64,000 nt of DNA from assembly GCF_021532275.1 (NCBI RefSeq), contig NZ_JACBOT010000001.1, positions 124,001 to 188,000 of the forward strand, written 5' to 3'. Shown here one piece after another: positions 33,483-47,913 of this stretch (its first letter is position 1; the number at the start of each line of letters is the position of its first letter). This stretch comes from Brevibacterium sp. UCMA 11754. Lineage in GTDB: Bacteria; Actinomycetota; Actinomycetes; Actinomycetales; Brevibacteriaceae. The notes under the pieces were generated by a model. It saw nothing but the letters and a program-made list of their open reading frames with translations. It was not told the origin of the DNA and ran no database searches. Made by a program: the position numbers and the translations under genes.

Positions 33483-35711
33483 TCAGGCGTCCGTGACTGT
33501 GTCGTCCTTCAGCCCCCTCGCGGCCGGCCCCGAGTCGTCGTGGCTTCCTTCCGCAGACTCGGCGTCGTCAGCGCCATAGGCGTCGTCAGCGCCATAGGCG
33601 TCGTCAGCGGCATCCGTGTCCGTGTTCGTACGATCTTCGACGACGATTCCGATCTCGGTCTCTGACTCAGCGAGCACCTCGGCGGTGAATTGCTCCTCCG
33701 CATCCTCCCCGCGGAACTGTGACATGTAGAGGCGGTAGTACGCTCCTTCCGCATTCAGCAGCTCCTCGTGGCTGCCGTGTTCGACGATTGCTCCGTCCTC
33801 CATCACCAGAATGGTGTGGGCATCACGGATCGTCGACAGGCGGTGTGCGATGACAAACGATGTTCTGTCCGTTCTCAGAGCAGCCATAGCTTGTTGGACG
33901 AGGACCTCGGTACGGGTGTCGACCGAAGATGTCGCCTCGTCGAGGATGAGCAGTGACGGGTCGGCGAGGAACGCCCGCGCGATCGTGATGAGCTGACGTT
34001 CACCGGCAGAGACGCTGCCACCGTCGGAGTCGATGACCGTGTCGTATCCATCGGGGAGCTGTCGCACGAAGCGATCGACCATGGTCGCCTGCGCGGCAGC
34101 CATGACCTCTTCGTCGGTCGCGTCGAGTCTGCCGTACCGGATGTTCTCTCGAATGGTGCCTTCGAACAGCCATGCGTCCTGGAGCACCATGCCCACGTGG
34201 GATCGCAGGTCTGCTCGGGTCAGGTCCTGGGTGTCGGTGCCGTCGAGGTAGATGTGGCCACCGGTGATTTCGTAGAAGCGCATCACCAGGTTGACCAAGG
34301 TGGTCTTGCCCGCCCCGGTCGGTCCGACGATGGCCACCGTGTGACCGGGTTCGGCCGTGAACGAGACCTTCTCGATGAGCGGGGCGTCCTCGGTGTAGCG
34401 GAAGCTGACCTCGGAGAACTCGACCCGGCCCGGGGTACGCTGTGGCAGCGTCTCCTGCGCGTCGTCGGGTTCTTCCTCCTCGGCATCCAGCAGTTCGAAT
34501 GTCCTCTCCGCCGAGGCGACACCGGACTGCAGCATGTTCGCCACTCCGGCCATCTCGGAGATCGGCTGGGAGAACTCACGGGAGTACTGGATGAACGCGG
34601 TCGCGTCACCCAGCGTCATCTGCCCCGAGGCCACTTTCAGGCCGCCTGCGACAGCGATGAGCACGTAGCTGAGGTAGGACACGAACTGCATTGCGGGCAT
34701 GATCATGCCCGACACGAACTGCGCACCTGCCGAGGCTTTGTACAGGGACTCGTTGCGACGGTCGAACTCTTCGAGCATGATCTCGTCGCGGCCGAAGGCC
34801 CGGACCACGTCGAGGCCGGAGAACGATTCTTCGACGTGTCCGTTGACTTCGCCGGTGTGTTTCCACTGCGCCTTGAACATCTTCTGCGACCGGGTGCCGA
34901 TGACTCCGGCGATGACCGCGGAAAGCGGAAGCGCGATGAGTGCCAGCAGCGCCAGCTGCCAGGACACGATGAACATCATCACGCCGATTCCCACAATTGT
35001 CAGTGCAGACTGGACGAGCTGAGAGAAGGCCTGCTGCAGTGCCTGCTGGATGTTGTCGACGTCGTTGGTCACCCGCGACATCACGTCGCCGCGCTGCCTG
35101 GTGTCGAAGTATCGCAGCGGGAGCTTGTTGATGGTGCGTTCGATATCTTCGCGGAGCCGGTAGACGACCCGCATGACGAGGGCGTTGAGGATGTAGCCCT
35201 GCGCCCACATGAGCATCGAGGCCACGAGGTACATGAGGAGGACGATGATGATGATCTGGCCGAGCGCGGTGAAGTCGATGCCCTGGCCGGGAACGACCTC
35301 TGCGGTGGCCAGCATATTGGCGAAGTCGTCTCTGCCTTCCGCGCGGGCACCGGCGATGATGTCGTCGATGTCGGCTCCGGCCGGCAGCTGCGATCCGATG
35401 ACACCGGAATAGACGATGTCCATCGCCTTGCCCAGGACCTTCGGTGCGATCACGGTGAGGATGACCGAACCGATGACGAGCAGGACGACGTTGATGAGCC
35501 CGAGCTTCTCCGTTGCCATCAGTCCGAACAGTCGTTTGACCGAGGGCCAGAAGTGCTTCGCCTTTCTCGCCGGGGTGTCGCCGAACATGTCCCCGTCGTC
35601 GCCCTGGGGCAGGTAGTCCTCGTCGGTGGCCGGTGCCGTGTCGGGGTCGGCAGTCGTCGTTGCCGCCGAGGTGTTTGACCTCGTTGACTCGTTGGATTCC
35701 TGGTGCGTCAT
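33483..35711 (-). CDS. ABC exporter half-transporter (canonical Walker B subunit)
   Basis: A 742-residue type IV exporter subunit: a hydrophilic N-terminal extension of about 60 residues, a six-helix membrane domain, and an ATPase domain with Walker A GPTGAGKTT, a non-consensus signature VSAGERQ and Walker B LLILDEATSSVD with the catalytic glutamate. The C-terminus adds an acidic tail encoded by tandem repeats (DDAYGADDAYGADD). It follows its partner by one base. The pair resembles the Rv1273c/Rv1272c and EfrAB/TM287-288 heterodimers, which export lipids, peptides or drugs. Confidence 0.9.
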   Translation of the reverse strand: MTHQESNESTRSNTSAATTTADPDTAPATDEDYLPQGDDGDMFGDTPARKAKHFWPSVKRLFGLMATEKLGLINVVLLVIGSVILTVIAPKVLGKAMDIVYSGVIGSQLPAGADIDDIIAGARAEGRDDFANMLATAEVVPGQGIDFTALGQIIIIVLLMYLVASMLMWAQGYILNALVMRVVYRLREDIERTINKLPLRYFDTRQRGDVMSRVTNDVDNIQQALQQAFSQLVQSALTIVGIGVMMFIVSWQLALLALIALPLSAVIAGVIGTRSQKMFKAQWKHTGEVNGHVEESFSGLDVVRAFGRDEIMLEEFDRRNESLYKASAGAQFVSGMIMPAMQFVSYLSYVLIAVAGGLKVASGQMTLGDATAFIQYSREFSQPISEMAGVANMLQSGVASAERTFELLDAEEEEPDDAQETLPQRTPGRVEFSEVSFRYTEDAPLIEKVSFTAEPGHTVAIVGPTGAGKTTLVNLVMRFYEITGGHIYLDGTDTQDLTRADLRSHVGMVLQDAWLFEGTIRENIRYGRLDATDEEVMAAAQATMVDRFVRQLPDGYDTVIDSDGGSVSAGERQLITIARAFLADPSLLILDEATSSVDTRTEVLVQQAMAALRTDRTSFVIAHRLSTIRDAHTILVMEDGAIVEHGSHEELLNAEGAYYRLYMSQFRGEDAEEQFTAEVLAESETEIGIVVEDRTNTDTDAADDAYGADDAYGADDAESAEGSHDDSGPAARGLKDDTVTDA
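33562..33613. repeat. 18-bp tandem repeat in the exporter tail
   Basis: GCGTCGTCAGCGCCATAG at 33562-33579 and 33580-33597, with a partial third copy. Each unit encodes six residues (AYGADD) of the acidic tail, so length variation keeps the frame. Confidence 0.85.
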
Positions 35712-35712
35712 G

Positions 35713-37446
35713 TCAGTTCACCCCTTCCGTGGCCAGCTGGGATTCGACGATCTCCTGGTAGGTCTCATTCGCATCCACAAGTTCTTCGTGTGTTCCCCGG
35801 CCGACGATCTTGCCCTCGTCGAGGACGATGATCTGGTCGGCATCCCGAATCGTGGAGACTCGTTGAGCCACGACCACGACTGTCGAATCGCCGGTAGTCT
35901 GCGCCAGGGCGCTGCGCAGTCTGCCGTCGGTGGCGACGTCGAGAGCTGAGAACGAGTCGTCGAAGACGAAGATCTTCGGCTTGGCGGCCAGTGCTCTGGC
36001 GATGCAGAGCCGTTGCCGCTGTCCGCCGGAGAAGTTCGTGCCGCCCTGGGCGACGCCTGCCTCAAGCTGGTCGGTCTTGTCGGTCACAAAGTCCGTTGCT
36101 TGGGCCGTCGTCAGCGCCTCCCACAGTTCCGAGTCATCGGCGAATTCATTGCCGAACCGGAGGTTGGAGGCGATCGTGCCGGAGAATAGATACGGCTTCT
36201 GCGGCACCAGACCCACCAGCTGTGCCAGCTGGTGCCGGTTGAATGCGCTGACGGGAACACCGTCGATGAGCACGTCTCCTGACTGTGGGTCGAGCAGACG
36301 CGGGATGAGGTTGACGATGGTGGACTTGCCGGCACCTGTGGCGCCGATGATCGCTGTCGTCGTCCCCGGCTGTGCGGTGAAGCTGAGGTTCTCAAGAACG
36401 GGAACCTCGGCTCCGGGATAGCCGAAGGTGACATTGCGGAACTCGAGCTCACCTCGGCGAGGGAGTTCGTCGACGCCCTCCGGGATGATCATGGACGAGG
36501 TGGAATCGAGGACTTCGGAGATGCGCTCAGCGCAGACGACGGCGCGGGGAATCATCATCATCATGAACACACCCATCATGACGGCCACGAGGATCTGCAG
36601 GAGGTACTGCAGGAAGGCTGTGAGTGAACCGACTTCCATCTGGCCTGCGTCGACGCGGTGGCCGCCGAACCACAGCACGGCGGCGGTGGCGAGGTGGAGG
36701 ATCATCATGATCGCGGGGAACATGAGCACGAAGAGGTTGCCGACCTTGACCGAGGTCTCTGTCAGTGCCCGGTTGGCGTCGGCGTAGCGGTCGGCCTCGA
36801 AGGGCTCGCGCACGAACGCACGGACGACCCTGATGCCGGTGATCTGCTCGCGGAGGACTCCGTTGATGTCATCAACCTGTTCCTGCATCCGTCGGAACAG
36901 CGGCATTAGCAGGTAGACGAGGATGCCGACGACGATGAACAGCGCTGGCACGGACACCCACACCAGCCAGGACAGCCCAACGTCCTCGCGCAGTGCCATG
37001 ATGATTCCACCGATGCACATGATCGGCGTGGAGACCATGAAGTTCAGGGTCATGAGCATGAGCATCTGGACCTGTTGGACATCGTTGGTGTTACGGGTGA
37101 TGAGTGTGGCGCTGCCGAATTTGCCGACTTCCAGCGTCGAGAGCTCGTCGACCTTGCTGTAGATGGCCCGACGCAGGTCCCGCCCGACGCCCATGCCCGT
37201 GCGGGCGCCGAAGAAGATGGCAGTCACGGCGGTGACGACCTGGACAAGGCAGACGATGATCATCGTCATGCCGGTCGACCAGATGAAGTCGGTATCGCCC
37301 TTGGCGACTCCCTGGTCGATGATCTGCGCATTCAGACTCGGCAGGAATAGAGCTGCGATGGTCGCGGCCAGCTGGAGGACGACGACAAAGACAATGTAGA
37401 GCCAATAGGATCGAGCGTATTTCAGGGACAGGCGTAATAGGGCCAC
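35713..37446 (-). CDS. ABC exporter half-transporter (degenerate Walker B subunit)
   Basis: A 577-residue exporter subunit with six helices and an ATPase domain. Walker A is GATGAGKST and the signature FSGGQRQR is intact. The Walker B reads IFVFDDSFSALD, so the catalytic glutamate is aspartate. That matches the degenerate site of heterodimeric exporters such as TM287/288 and argues that the two genes form one heterodimer with a single competent ATPase site. It starts with GTG at 37446, with no clear ribosome site, and ends one base before its partner begins. Confidence 0.9.
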   Translation of the reverse strand: MALLRLSLKYARSYWLYIVFVVVLQLAATIAALFLPSLNAQIIDQGVAKGDTDFIWSTGMTMIIVCLVQVVTAVTAIFFGARTGMGVGRDLRRAIYSKVDELSTLEVGKFGSATLITRNTNDVQQVQMLMLMTLNFMVSTPIMCIGGIIMALREDVGLSWLVWVSVPALFIVVGILVYLLMPLFRRMQEQVDDINGVLREQITGIRVVRAFVREPFEADRYADANRALTETSVKVGNLFVLMFPAIMMILHLATAAVLWFGGHRVDAGQMEVGSLTAFLQYLLQILVAVMMGVFMMMMIPRAVVCAERISEVLDSTSSMIIPEGVDELPRRGELEFRNVTFGYPGAEVPVLENLSFTAQPGTTTAIIGATGAGKSTIVNLIPRLLDPQSGDVLIDGVPVSAFNRHQLAQLVGLVPQKPYLFSGTIASNLRFGNEFADDSELWEALTTAQATDFVTDKTDQLEAGVAQGGTNFSGGQRQRLCIARALAAKPKIFVFDDSFSALDVATDGRLRSALAQTTGDSTVVVVAQRVSTIRDADQIIVLDEGKIVGRGTHEELVDANETYQEIVESQLATEGVN

Positions 37447-37662
37447 AGTGGACGTCCAGAGATGTTAGTAGTTCGCGAATAGGCGTTGAGTTATTCAAAA
37501 GCGCAACAGATCATCCTACATGCATTATCCTCTCCGGCAATAGGTCGAACCCGACACTCATTTCGTTACAGTTCACCACGCGCCACTGACATGACCCGGC
37601 GAAACCGGCTCCGACCTGGGCGGTCGCTCCGCGTGCCTCCTCGATAATCGGGCGCACACCTC

Positions 37663-37675
37663 TAGTCTTGAAATC
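37663..37675 (+). promoter_or_regulatory. Leaderless -10 box of the DUF6882 gene
   Basis: TAGTCT (37663-37668) followed by 7 nt and the ATG at 37676, with no Shine-Dalgarno. Confidence 0.55.
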
Positions 37676-38815
37676 ATGAGCACAACTTTGCAGGACCTCG
37701 TCAATCGCGCCGTCTTCTTCTCCACAGAGATGCAGACGCACTTCGGCGCACTCATCGCCGATGCCGAATGGGAGGTCGATTTCACCTCCGACCCGCATCT
37801 GACCTTCACCTCCTCAGAGGGGACTGTCCTGCGTGGTCGCCCGCATCTGCTCGGCTCGGAGTCGAACGGGCAGAGCACGTGGCTGTGGGGATGGGAGAAC
37901 ATCAACGAGTTCCCCGAACCCGTCGTCGGTCTCGCCCACGACGTGCGCAAGTTCGGTGCCGCCGAGGATGTCGCTGAGCTGATCACGGAAGAGCTCCCCC
38001 TCGACGAGGAGCTGGCGCTGCGCCTGACCCTGGCGGCGAAGGAGATCACCGGAAAATGGGCACACTACCCGGCCGGAGCGGGTGCCGGTACGACTGTCTG
38101 GCTCCTTGTCGATGCTCCGGAGCTCGCCCTTCCCGAGCCTCAGGTCAAGACCACAGTGCGCGCCCTCATGCAGGGGCTGACCCAGACAACGGTGACTGAT
38201 CATCGCGCTGCGCTTGTGGCGTATGTGAGCAAGCGGGGCATCCCCACTGCGGAGCTGCCCGAGGGGGGCCTGCGTCTGCTCTTCGCCGATGGTTCGGCCG
38301 ACCTGTCCTTTGACGAGGAACGCCGGATCTCCAACTGCGAGATGGGTGCACCACTTGAGGGGGAGGCTGCCCAGCAGTATGCACAGGCCACCGGGGCTTC
38401 CTTGACTAACCAAGAATCCGTTGGAACTCCTGCCGCCGAGACCGCTGCACAGCCGTCTCCCACTGCGCCGAGCCCAGCTCCTGAAACCGCTGCCTCCGAC
38501 ACGGGTGCGGCCGCATCCCCATCGATGGATTCAACACCTGCGTCGACGCCAATGGAGTCCACCGCCGAAGCCTCCCATGAGACCACCCCGGCCCCATCCC
38601 CCGCCGAGGCGCGTCCGGGTGACGAGAGCGACTCCGATTCTGTTCGTCCCACACCCGAGACCGGGTCCGAGCAGCCGTCCGTCTCCGAACCACAGCCTGC
38701 GGCCTCGTCGGAGGACAAGGCACAGGACGCCGATCGCCAGCCGGAGGAGCAGGAGACCAAGGCGGAGGAGCCGAAAAAGAAGAAGGGGCTGTTCTCGAAG
38801 CTCTTCGGACGTTGA
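37676..38815 (+). CDS. DUF6882 protein with a disordered tail and C-terminal basic amphipathic end
   Basis: A 379-residue protein. Residues 1-230 match the actinobacterial DUF6882 domain as I know it (FFSTEMQTHFGALIADAEWE, WLWGWENINEFPEPVVGLA). Residues about 240-362 are a Pro/Ala/Ser/Thr/Glu-rich disordered segment. The last residues KKKKGLFSKLFGR form a short basic amphipathic motif often seen at the end of membrane-associating or partner-binding actinobacterial proteins. No signal peptide, so cytoplasmic. Function unknown. It converges on the rRNA operon. Confidence 0.8.
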   Translation: MSTTLQDLVNRAVFFSTEMQTHFGALIADAEWEVDFTSDPHLTFTSSEGTVLRGRPHLLGSESNGQSTWLWGWENINEFPEPVVGLAHDVRKFGAAEDVAELITEELPLDEELALRLTLAAKEITGKWAHYPAGAGAGTTVWLLVDAPELALPEPQVKTTVRALMQGLTQTTVTDHRAALVAYVSKRGIPTAELPEGGLRLLFADGSADLSFDEERRISNCEMGAPLEGEAAQQYAQATGASLTNQESVGTPAAETAAQPSPTAPSPAPETAASDTGAAASPSMDSTPASTPMESTAEASHETTPAPSPAEARPGDESDSDSVRPTPETGSEQPSVSEPQPAASSEDKAQDADRQPEEQETKAEEPKKKKGLFSKLFGR

Positions 38816-39390
38816 TCTGCGGGTAGTGCGTGCCCATCACCGGTTGATCGGCACGCGTGGTTCCCATCTTAGTATCGCAGACCCACGCCGCTGATCCGTC
38901 TTTCGTCAGTTGGCCGAAGGCTCCTTGGCTGAGCTGGGAGTCGCTGAAGTTCGGGCATATTTCCCATTTCGGCTCCGGCGCTACCCAGCATTGCGATCGC
39001 GAGCAGAGGTCCGGTCAAGGATCGCCAAGAAGATGCGGTTCGTCGATATCTGCCGTGCCACGGTCGATCCTGTCGGCTTGCACACTAGGAGGCGGAAGAG
39101 CTTTGGCAGGTTGGGGTCGAGAAGGATGATCCCCTCCCAACGCTATGATCTCTGAAAGCCGATTGACGGGCACGTCGAAGGTCAGGTTGAGCAGGAACAC
39201 GGCAGTCAAGTCGAGCGCGGCGAGGGAGGGCTCCCGGCCACGCGGCGAGATGGAACAGCAGGACGGCTGCGGCTGCGACGCTCTGTCTTCAACCTGCCAG
39301 CCATCCCAGTGAGTCCAGTCGCGTACAACACTCAACAAGAAAATCCCCGAACACACGACACACATCTTCGGCAGTACCCCACACCACGGA
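38816..39390. other. Gene-poor region, possibly with a gene remnant
   Basis: No gene is convincing. The minus strand at about 39015-39250 reads LTAVFLLNLTFDVPVNRLSE without a plausible start (its frame runs back through the rRNA terminators), so it may be the decayed end of a membrane protein. The plus strand frame at 38910-39155 is Arg-rich and looks like a shadow. Confidence 0.4.
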
Positions 39391-39620
39391 ACTGAATATA
39401 AAAAAGGGGCTATCCCGTAATACACGAGACAACCCCAACACAAATGAATACGAGAAAGGGGTCACCCCGCAACACACGAGACAACCCCAACACAACCCCA
39501 CGCACATGAAAACACACAAGGCCATGAATACGAGTCAGGGGCCACCCCACCAAACATGGAATGACCCCTCACCACACACAAGAAGGCCACCCCGTCAACG
39601 ACAGGATGGCCTCCCCTTTT
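39391..39620 (-). terminator. Array of four terminator hairpins after the rRNA operon, three of them homologous repeats
   Basis: Three related copies at 39524-39569, 39444-39489 and 39391-39437 share, on the minus strand, GGGGT(N)GGGGTGnCCCCT followed by CTCGTATTCA. The last one ends in a genuine T-run (AGCCCCTTTTTT), so it is a classical intrinsic terminator. A fourth hairpin lies next to 5S (GGCCATCC / GGGGTGGCC, 39585-39612). The copies look like tandem duplications of one terminator. Confidence 0.8.
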
Positions 39621-39628
39621 AAAGAATA

Positions 39629-39748
39629 TTGCGGCAGTCACTTACTCTCCCACAACCACCAAGTTGCAGTACCATCAGCGCGAATGGGCTTAGCTACCGG
39701 GATCGGAACGGTTAACCGGGCGTTTCCCCACCACTATCACCACCGCAA
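39629..39748 (-). rRNA. rrf: 5S ribosomal RNA
   Basis: Minus-strand sequence beginning GCGGTGGTGATAGTGGTGGG and containing CGATCCCGGTAGCTAAGCCC, ending GTGACTGCCGC, folds with complementary ends as a 5S. About 120 nt. Ends are set by base pairing and could be off by a few nucleotides. Confidence 0.93.
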
Positions 39749-39904
39749 AACCACACGAACCACCACCACCCCAAGCAACCAAATGCTCAAAGAGTGTAGT
39801 AGCAGTCCAAGAACCGTACAGCGAACGCGAACACCATCATGCAACATGACCCGTTAAGCCTTATAAAACCCGTAAACGTTACTCCCACACACCAACCAAC
39901 AAAA

Positions 39905-44995
<5,091 letters not shown>

Positions 44996-45073
44996 AAAAT
45001 TATGTTACGAATGAATCCCAGCAAGACAGCCAACACTACGGTCACGGGGTGACCGCGGTCAGCTTAAAAAAAT

Positions 45074-45135
45074 CATGTTCACACACGCTGGCGTCACCAC
45101 CCCGGCGAGGGGGCCGTGACTTGTGTGTGAACATG
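45074..45135 (-). other. Hairpin in the pre-16S leader
   Basis: Perfect 13-bp arms CATGTTCACACAC (45074-45086) and GTGTGTGAACATG (45123-45135). A smaller CCAGAAA/TTTCTGG hairpin lies at 45147-45165 and the TGGTTTGAGAATC element at 45198-45210. These are probably processing or antitermination sites of the leader. Confidence 0.65.
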
Positions 45136-45389
45136 TGATTGTCTTACCAGAAATAATGTTTCTGGCATCACTATCTGTTCAAACAAATACGCTATTGGAT
45201 TCTCAAACCACACACACTCACCCGTCACCACACACCATCAAACATGGCGGCGTACACCGGGGGTGTCAGTTTCAATTGTCGTTGCCATCCGCAACCTGTC
45301 ATGTACCGAACTCAAACTGTGTTTGTGCTGGTCATACCGGGTGAAAACTGTTCTCGAAGAGTTCGTTTTCTGCGGGGCAACGAGATACA

Positions 45390-45419
45390 ACTCTAGACCA
45401 GGCCGTGACGCTCGTGCAA
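45390..45419 (-). promoter_or_regulatory. rRNA operon promoter
   Basis: On the minus strand: TTGCAC (45419-45414), 18-bp spacer, TAGAGT (45395-45390). This predicts a leader of about 390 nt before 16S. A weaker candidate, TTCGAG-N16-TATGAC, lies downstream of it. Confidence 0.65.
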
Positions 45420-45531
45420 CTCGAAACCGGTCCTTACGTTGTGACACCCGTCACCGGCGCCAAGCCGGGGGACCACTACCCGCGGATTCTCGGGGGTGGC
45501 GGCTCTTTGAGCAAGATGTTCTATCGGGATT

Positions 45532-46374
45532 TCAGTCGAGAACCGTGAGAGCGGTCTGATACGACTCTTCCAGGGCCTCATGCAGGGGTCTCTGTCGATG
45601 CTCGGCCGACAAGATCTCGACCCCCCAAGGGCCTGCAAAGCCGACGTCGCGCATTGCCTGGACGAAGCCGGCCACGTCCTGTTCACCTTGGCCGATGAGC
45701 TTCCGGTTGTCTCGGGTGTCCTCGAACAGGGTGCCGATCACCTCTTCGGCGGCGTCGCAGAGCTCGACGCCGAAGACCATGTCGGCGCTCAGATTCTCTC
45801 GCAGCTCATCGAGGCTGGTGAGCGCACGGAAGACGTGCCAATAGTCGACGATCAGCCCTGCACCACGATGGTCGGTCAGCCGAATCAGCTCCGCGCCTTG
45901 CGGCATCGAGGAGATCATGCCGAACGGCAGAGGTTCGAGCGCGACCCTGGTCCCATGTGCCTCAGCCTCCTCAGCCAACCGCCTCAAGGGCATGACGAAA
46001 GGTTCCACGTCGTCAACTCTCGGCGCGCTATCGGTGCCGATCTTGATGAAGGCCGCATCGAGTGCTTGGGCAGCTTCAAGGAGCTCGTTCCAATGGGTGC
46101 GCCAGCCATCGTCTTCGCGCCACCACCCCGAGCACAACTCGACTTCGACATGTCGTAGCCCTGCAGCTGTGACCTCGTCAGCAAGCCGTTCATACCCGAT
46201 GGTGCTTCGGATCTCTCGTAGGTCATCTAGGACGAATCCGATGCCGGCCCACCCGGTTTCGGCTGCTGCACGCACACGGTCGATCGCATTGAACGAACTG
46301 CGCTCAGACTTGCGCATCGGTGCTGCGTCTCCTGCTGTGGTCCAACATGTTGCGATCAATTCTGGATTGCTCAT
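45532..46374 (-). CDS. Sugar phosphate isomerase/epimerase (IolI/IolE-like TIM barrel)
   Basis: A 280-residue xylose-isomerase-like TIM-barrel protein (AP endonuclease 2 family). Metal-binding strands are seen in VEVELCSGWW, VALEPLPFGM, LIVDYWHVFR and WGVEILSAEH. IolI of Bacillus, which isomerises inosose, has this size and fold, but other keto-sugar isomerases do too, so I leave the symbol empty. Its ATG overlaps the transporter stop (ATGA). It is the last gene of the inositol island and ends about 110 bp before the rRNA promoter, with only weak hairpins in between. Confidence 0.8.
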   Translation of the reverse strand: MSNPELIATCWTTAGDAAPMRKSERSSFNAIDRVRAAAETGWAGIGFVLDDLREIRSTIGYERLADEVTAAGLRHVEVELCSGWWREDDGWRTHWNELLEAAQALDAAFIKIGTDSAPRVDDVEPFVMPLRRLAEEAEAHGTRVALEPLPFGMISSMPQGAELIRLTDHRGAGLIVDYWHVFRALTSLDELRENLSADMVFGVELCDAAEEVIGTLFEDTRDNRKLIGQGEQDVAGFVQAMRDVGFAGPWGVEILSAEHRQRPLHEALEESYQTALTVLD

Positions 46375-47846
46375 TTTCCGTCACGCAGCTTTCTCCATCC
46401 GCGGAAATTGTATGCGAGACCCGATTCGATGCCTTCTTCCATCTTCTCCAGTGAAATCCCCCGAGTCTCTGGAACCTGCGTCGCAACGAAGATCAACGCC
46501 AGGACGCCAACTATCGCGAAGATGAAGAAGACGCCGGATATTCCGACTCCTGCAACCAAGGACGGAAACACGAGCGCAATGACGCCATTCATCCCCCATC
46601 CGAACAACTGAGAGATGCCGATTCCCACGCCGCGCATTGGCAACGGGAACACTTCTGCAAGCCAGACCCACACAGCCACGTTGAGGAAAGACTGCATCGA
46701 GGCGACGAACCCGACAATGAGTGCCAGGATCACCCATGCTCGCAACGGATTGTCCTCCGCCATGTATTTGGAACACAGCCCGATAAGCAGATGGAAGGTC
46801 GTCGTCAGAGACAGCCCGATGATGAATGTAGTGCGGCGGTCAACACGATCCATCATGTACAAAGCGAACAGACCGCCAAGGACTGCAACGATTCCAGGCG
46901 CGATATTGGCTATCAACGCGGCATCCGCAGCAAATCCCGACTCGATGAGGACGATCTGACCGTAGTACATGATCGAATTGATTCCGGTGAGCTGCTGACA
47001 GACTGCAACTCCCATTCCCACAAGGACGATCCTGATGAGCCATTTGTTGAAGACGAACTTTCGGTATCCGACCCGCTTATCACCTGTCGAGGCATCCGCA
47101 ACTACCTCAACAGCCCCCAACTCGGCACGGGCACGTTCTTCGGTCCTGACAGTCATCAGGACGGCAAGTGCCTCTTCGTGACGATCGTGCTCCACCAACC
47201 ACCTCGGTGATTCAGGCATTCGCAGCATTCCGATGAATAGGCAGACGGCGGGAATCGCACAGATCGCGAACATGACGCGCCAGATGCCGTCGATGTGGCC
47301 CCAGACGTTGCCGATGATGGCGTTGACGACGAAGGCCGCCAGCTGACCGGAGACGATGGCGACTTCATTCCGCCCACTGATGGATCCCCGTATCTCATGG
47401 GGAGCAAGCTCCGAGAGGTACACCGGGACAACGATGGAGGCGCCACCAACCGCCAGACCAAGGAGGATTCGTCCGATGACCAGCACAGTGACACCCGGAG
47501 CGAACACGACAAACATCGTTCCTAAGAAGAACAACAGCGCCAGGAATATGATGGTGCGGCGTCGCCCGATCATGTCGCAGATCTTGCCGCATGTCACGGC
47601 ACCGACCGCAGCAGCGAACACAAGCGAACTCGTGACGACGCCCTCGCTGACTGCGGTCAGTCCAAGCTCTTGGGACATGGGGCGCAGCGCCCCGTTGATG
47701 ACTCCCGTGTCGTACCCGAACAGAAGCCCGCCGAAACATGCGACGATCGAGATCAGACCGATGCGCTTCCGGAACACCCCAGTCTTCGGCATTGCAGGCA
47801 GTACTGAGTCTTTGAGAATTGGTGACTCTGTTGAATTGGCAACCAT
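46371..47846 (-). CDS. MFS sugar/inositol transporter (IolT-like)
   Basis: A 491-residue sugar-porter family MFS protein with twelve helices. The diagnostic motifs are GGLLFGYDTGVINGAL in helix one, GRRRTI and GRILLGLAVGGASIVVPVYLSE, PESPRWLV after helix six, QQLTGINSIMYYG in helix seven, and PETRGISLE after helix twelve. This is the IolT/GalP-type proton symporter group. Location among inositol genes suggests myo-inositol uptake. The ATG at 47846 has AAGGAGACC upstream. It is separated from iolG by 67 bp. Confidence 0.9.
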   Translation of the reverse strand: MVANSTESPILKDSVLPAMPKTGVFRKRIGLISIVACFGGLLFGYDTGVINGALRPMSQELGLTAVSEGVVTSSLVFAAAVGAVTCGKICDMIGRRRTIIFLALLFFLGTMFVVFAPGVTVLVIGRILLGLAVGGASIVVPVYLSELAPHEIRGSISGRNEVAIVSGQLAAFVVNAIIGNVWGHIDGIWRVMFAICAIPAVCLFIGMLRMPESPRWLVEHDRHEEALAVLMTVRTEERARAELGAVEVVADASTGDKRVGYRKFVFNKWLIRIVLVGMGVAVCQQLTGINSIMYYGQIVLIESGFAADAALIANIAPGIVAVLGGLFALYMMDRVDRRTTFIIGLSLTTTFHLLIGLCSKYMAEDNPLRAWVILALIVGFVASMQSFLNVAVWVWLAEVFPLPMRGVGIGISQLFGWGMNGVIALVFPSLVAGVGISGVFFIFAIVGVLALIFVATQVPETRGISLEKMEEGIESGLAYNFRGWRKLRDGK

Positions 47847-47913
47847 GATGGTCTCCTTATGATGTGCTTCTTTGCACTCTGATAGGCATCGCAGTGATTG
47901 AGCGGTGTTGCGA

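Noticed and set aside
34197..35678. 493-codon plus-strand frame opposite the ABC exporter gene
   Set aside because: His/Asp/Glu-rich shadow of a well-supported exporter subunit.
39015..39443. 142-codon minus-strand frame downstream of the rRNA operon
   Set aside because: It begins inside the terminator array with repeat-encoded sequence and has no start site. At most its second half is a gene remnant.
39391..39620. CRISPR-like repeats
   Set aside because: The repeated units are terminators with hairpins and T-run, only three copies, with no spacer structure and no cas genes nearby.
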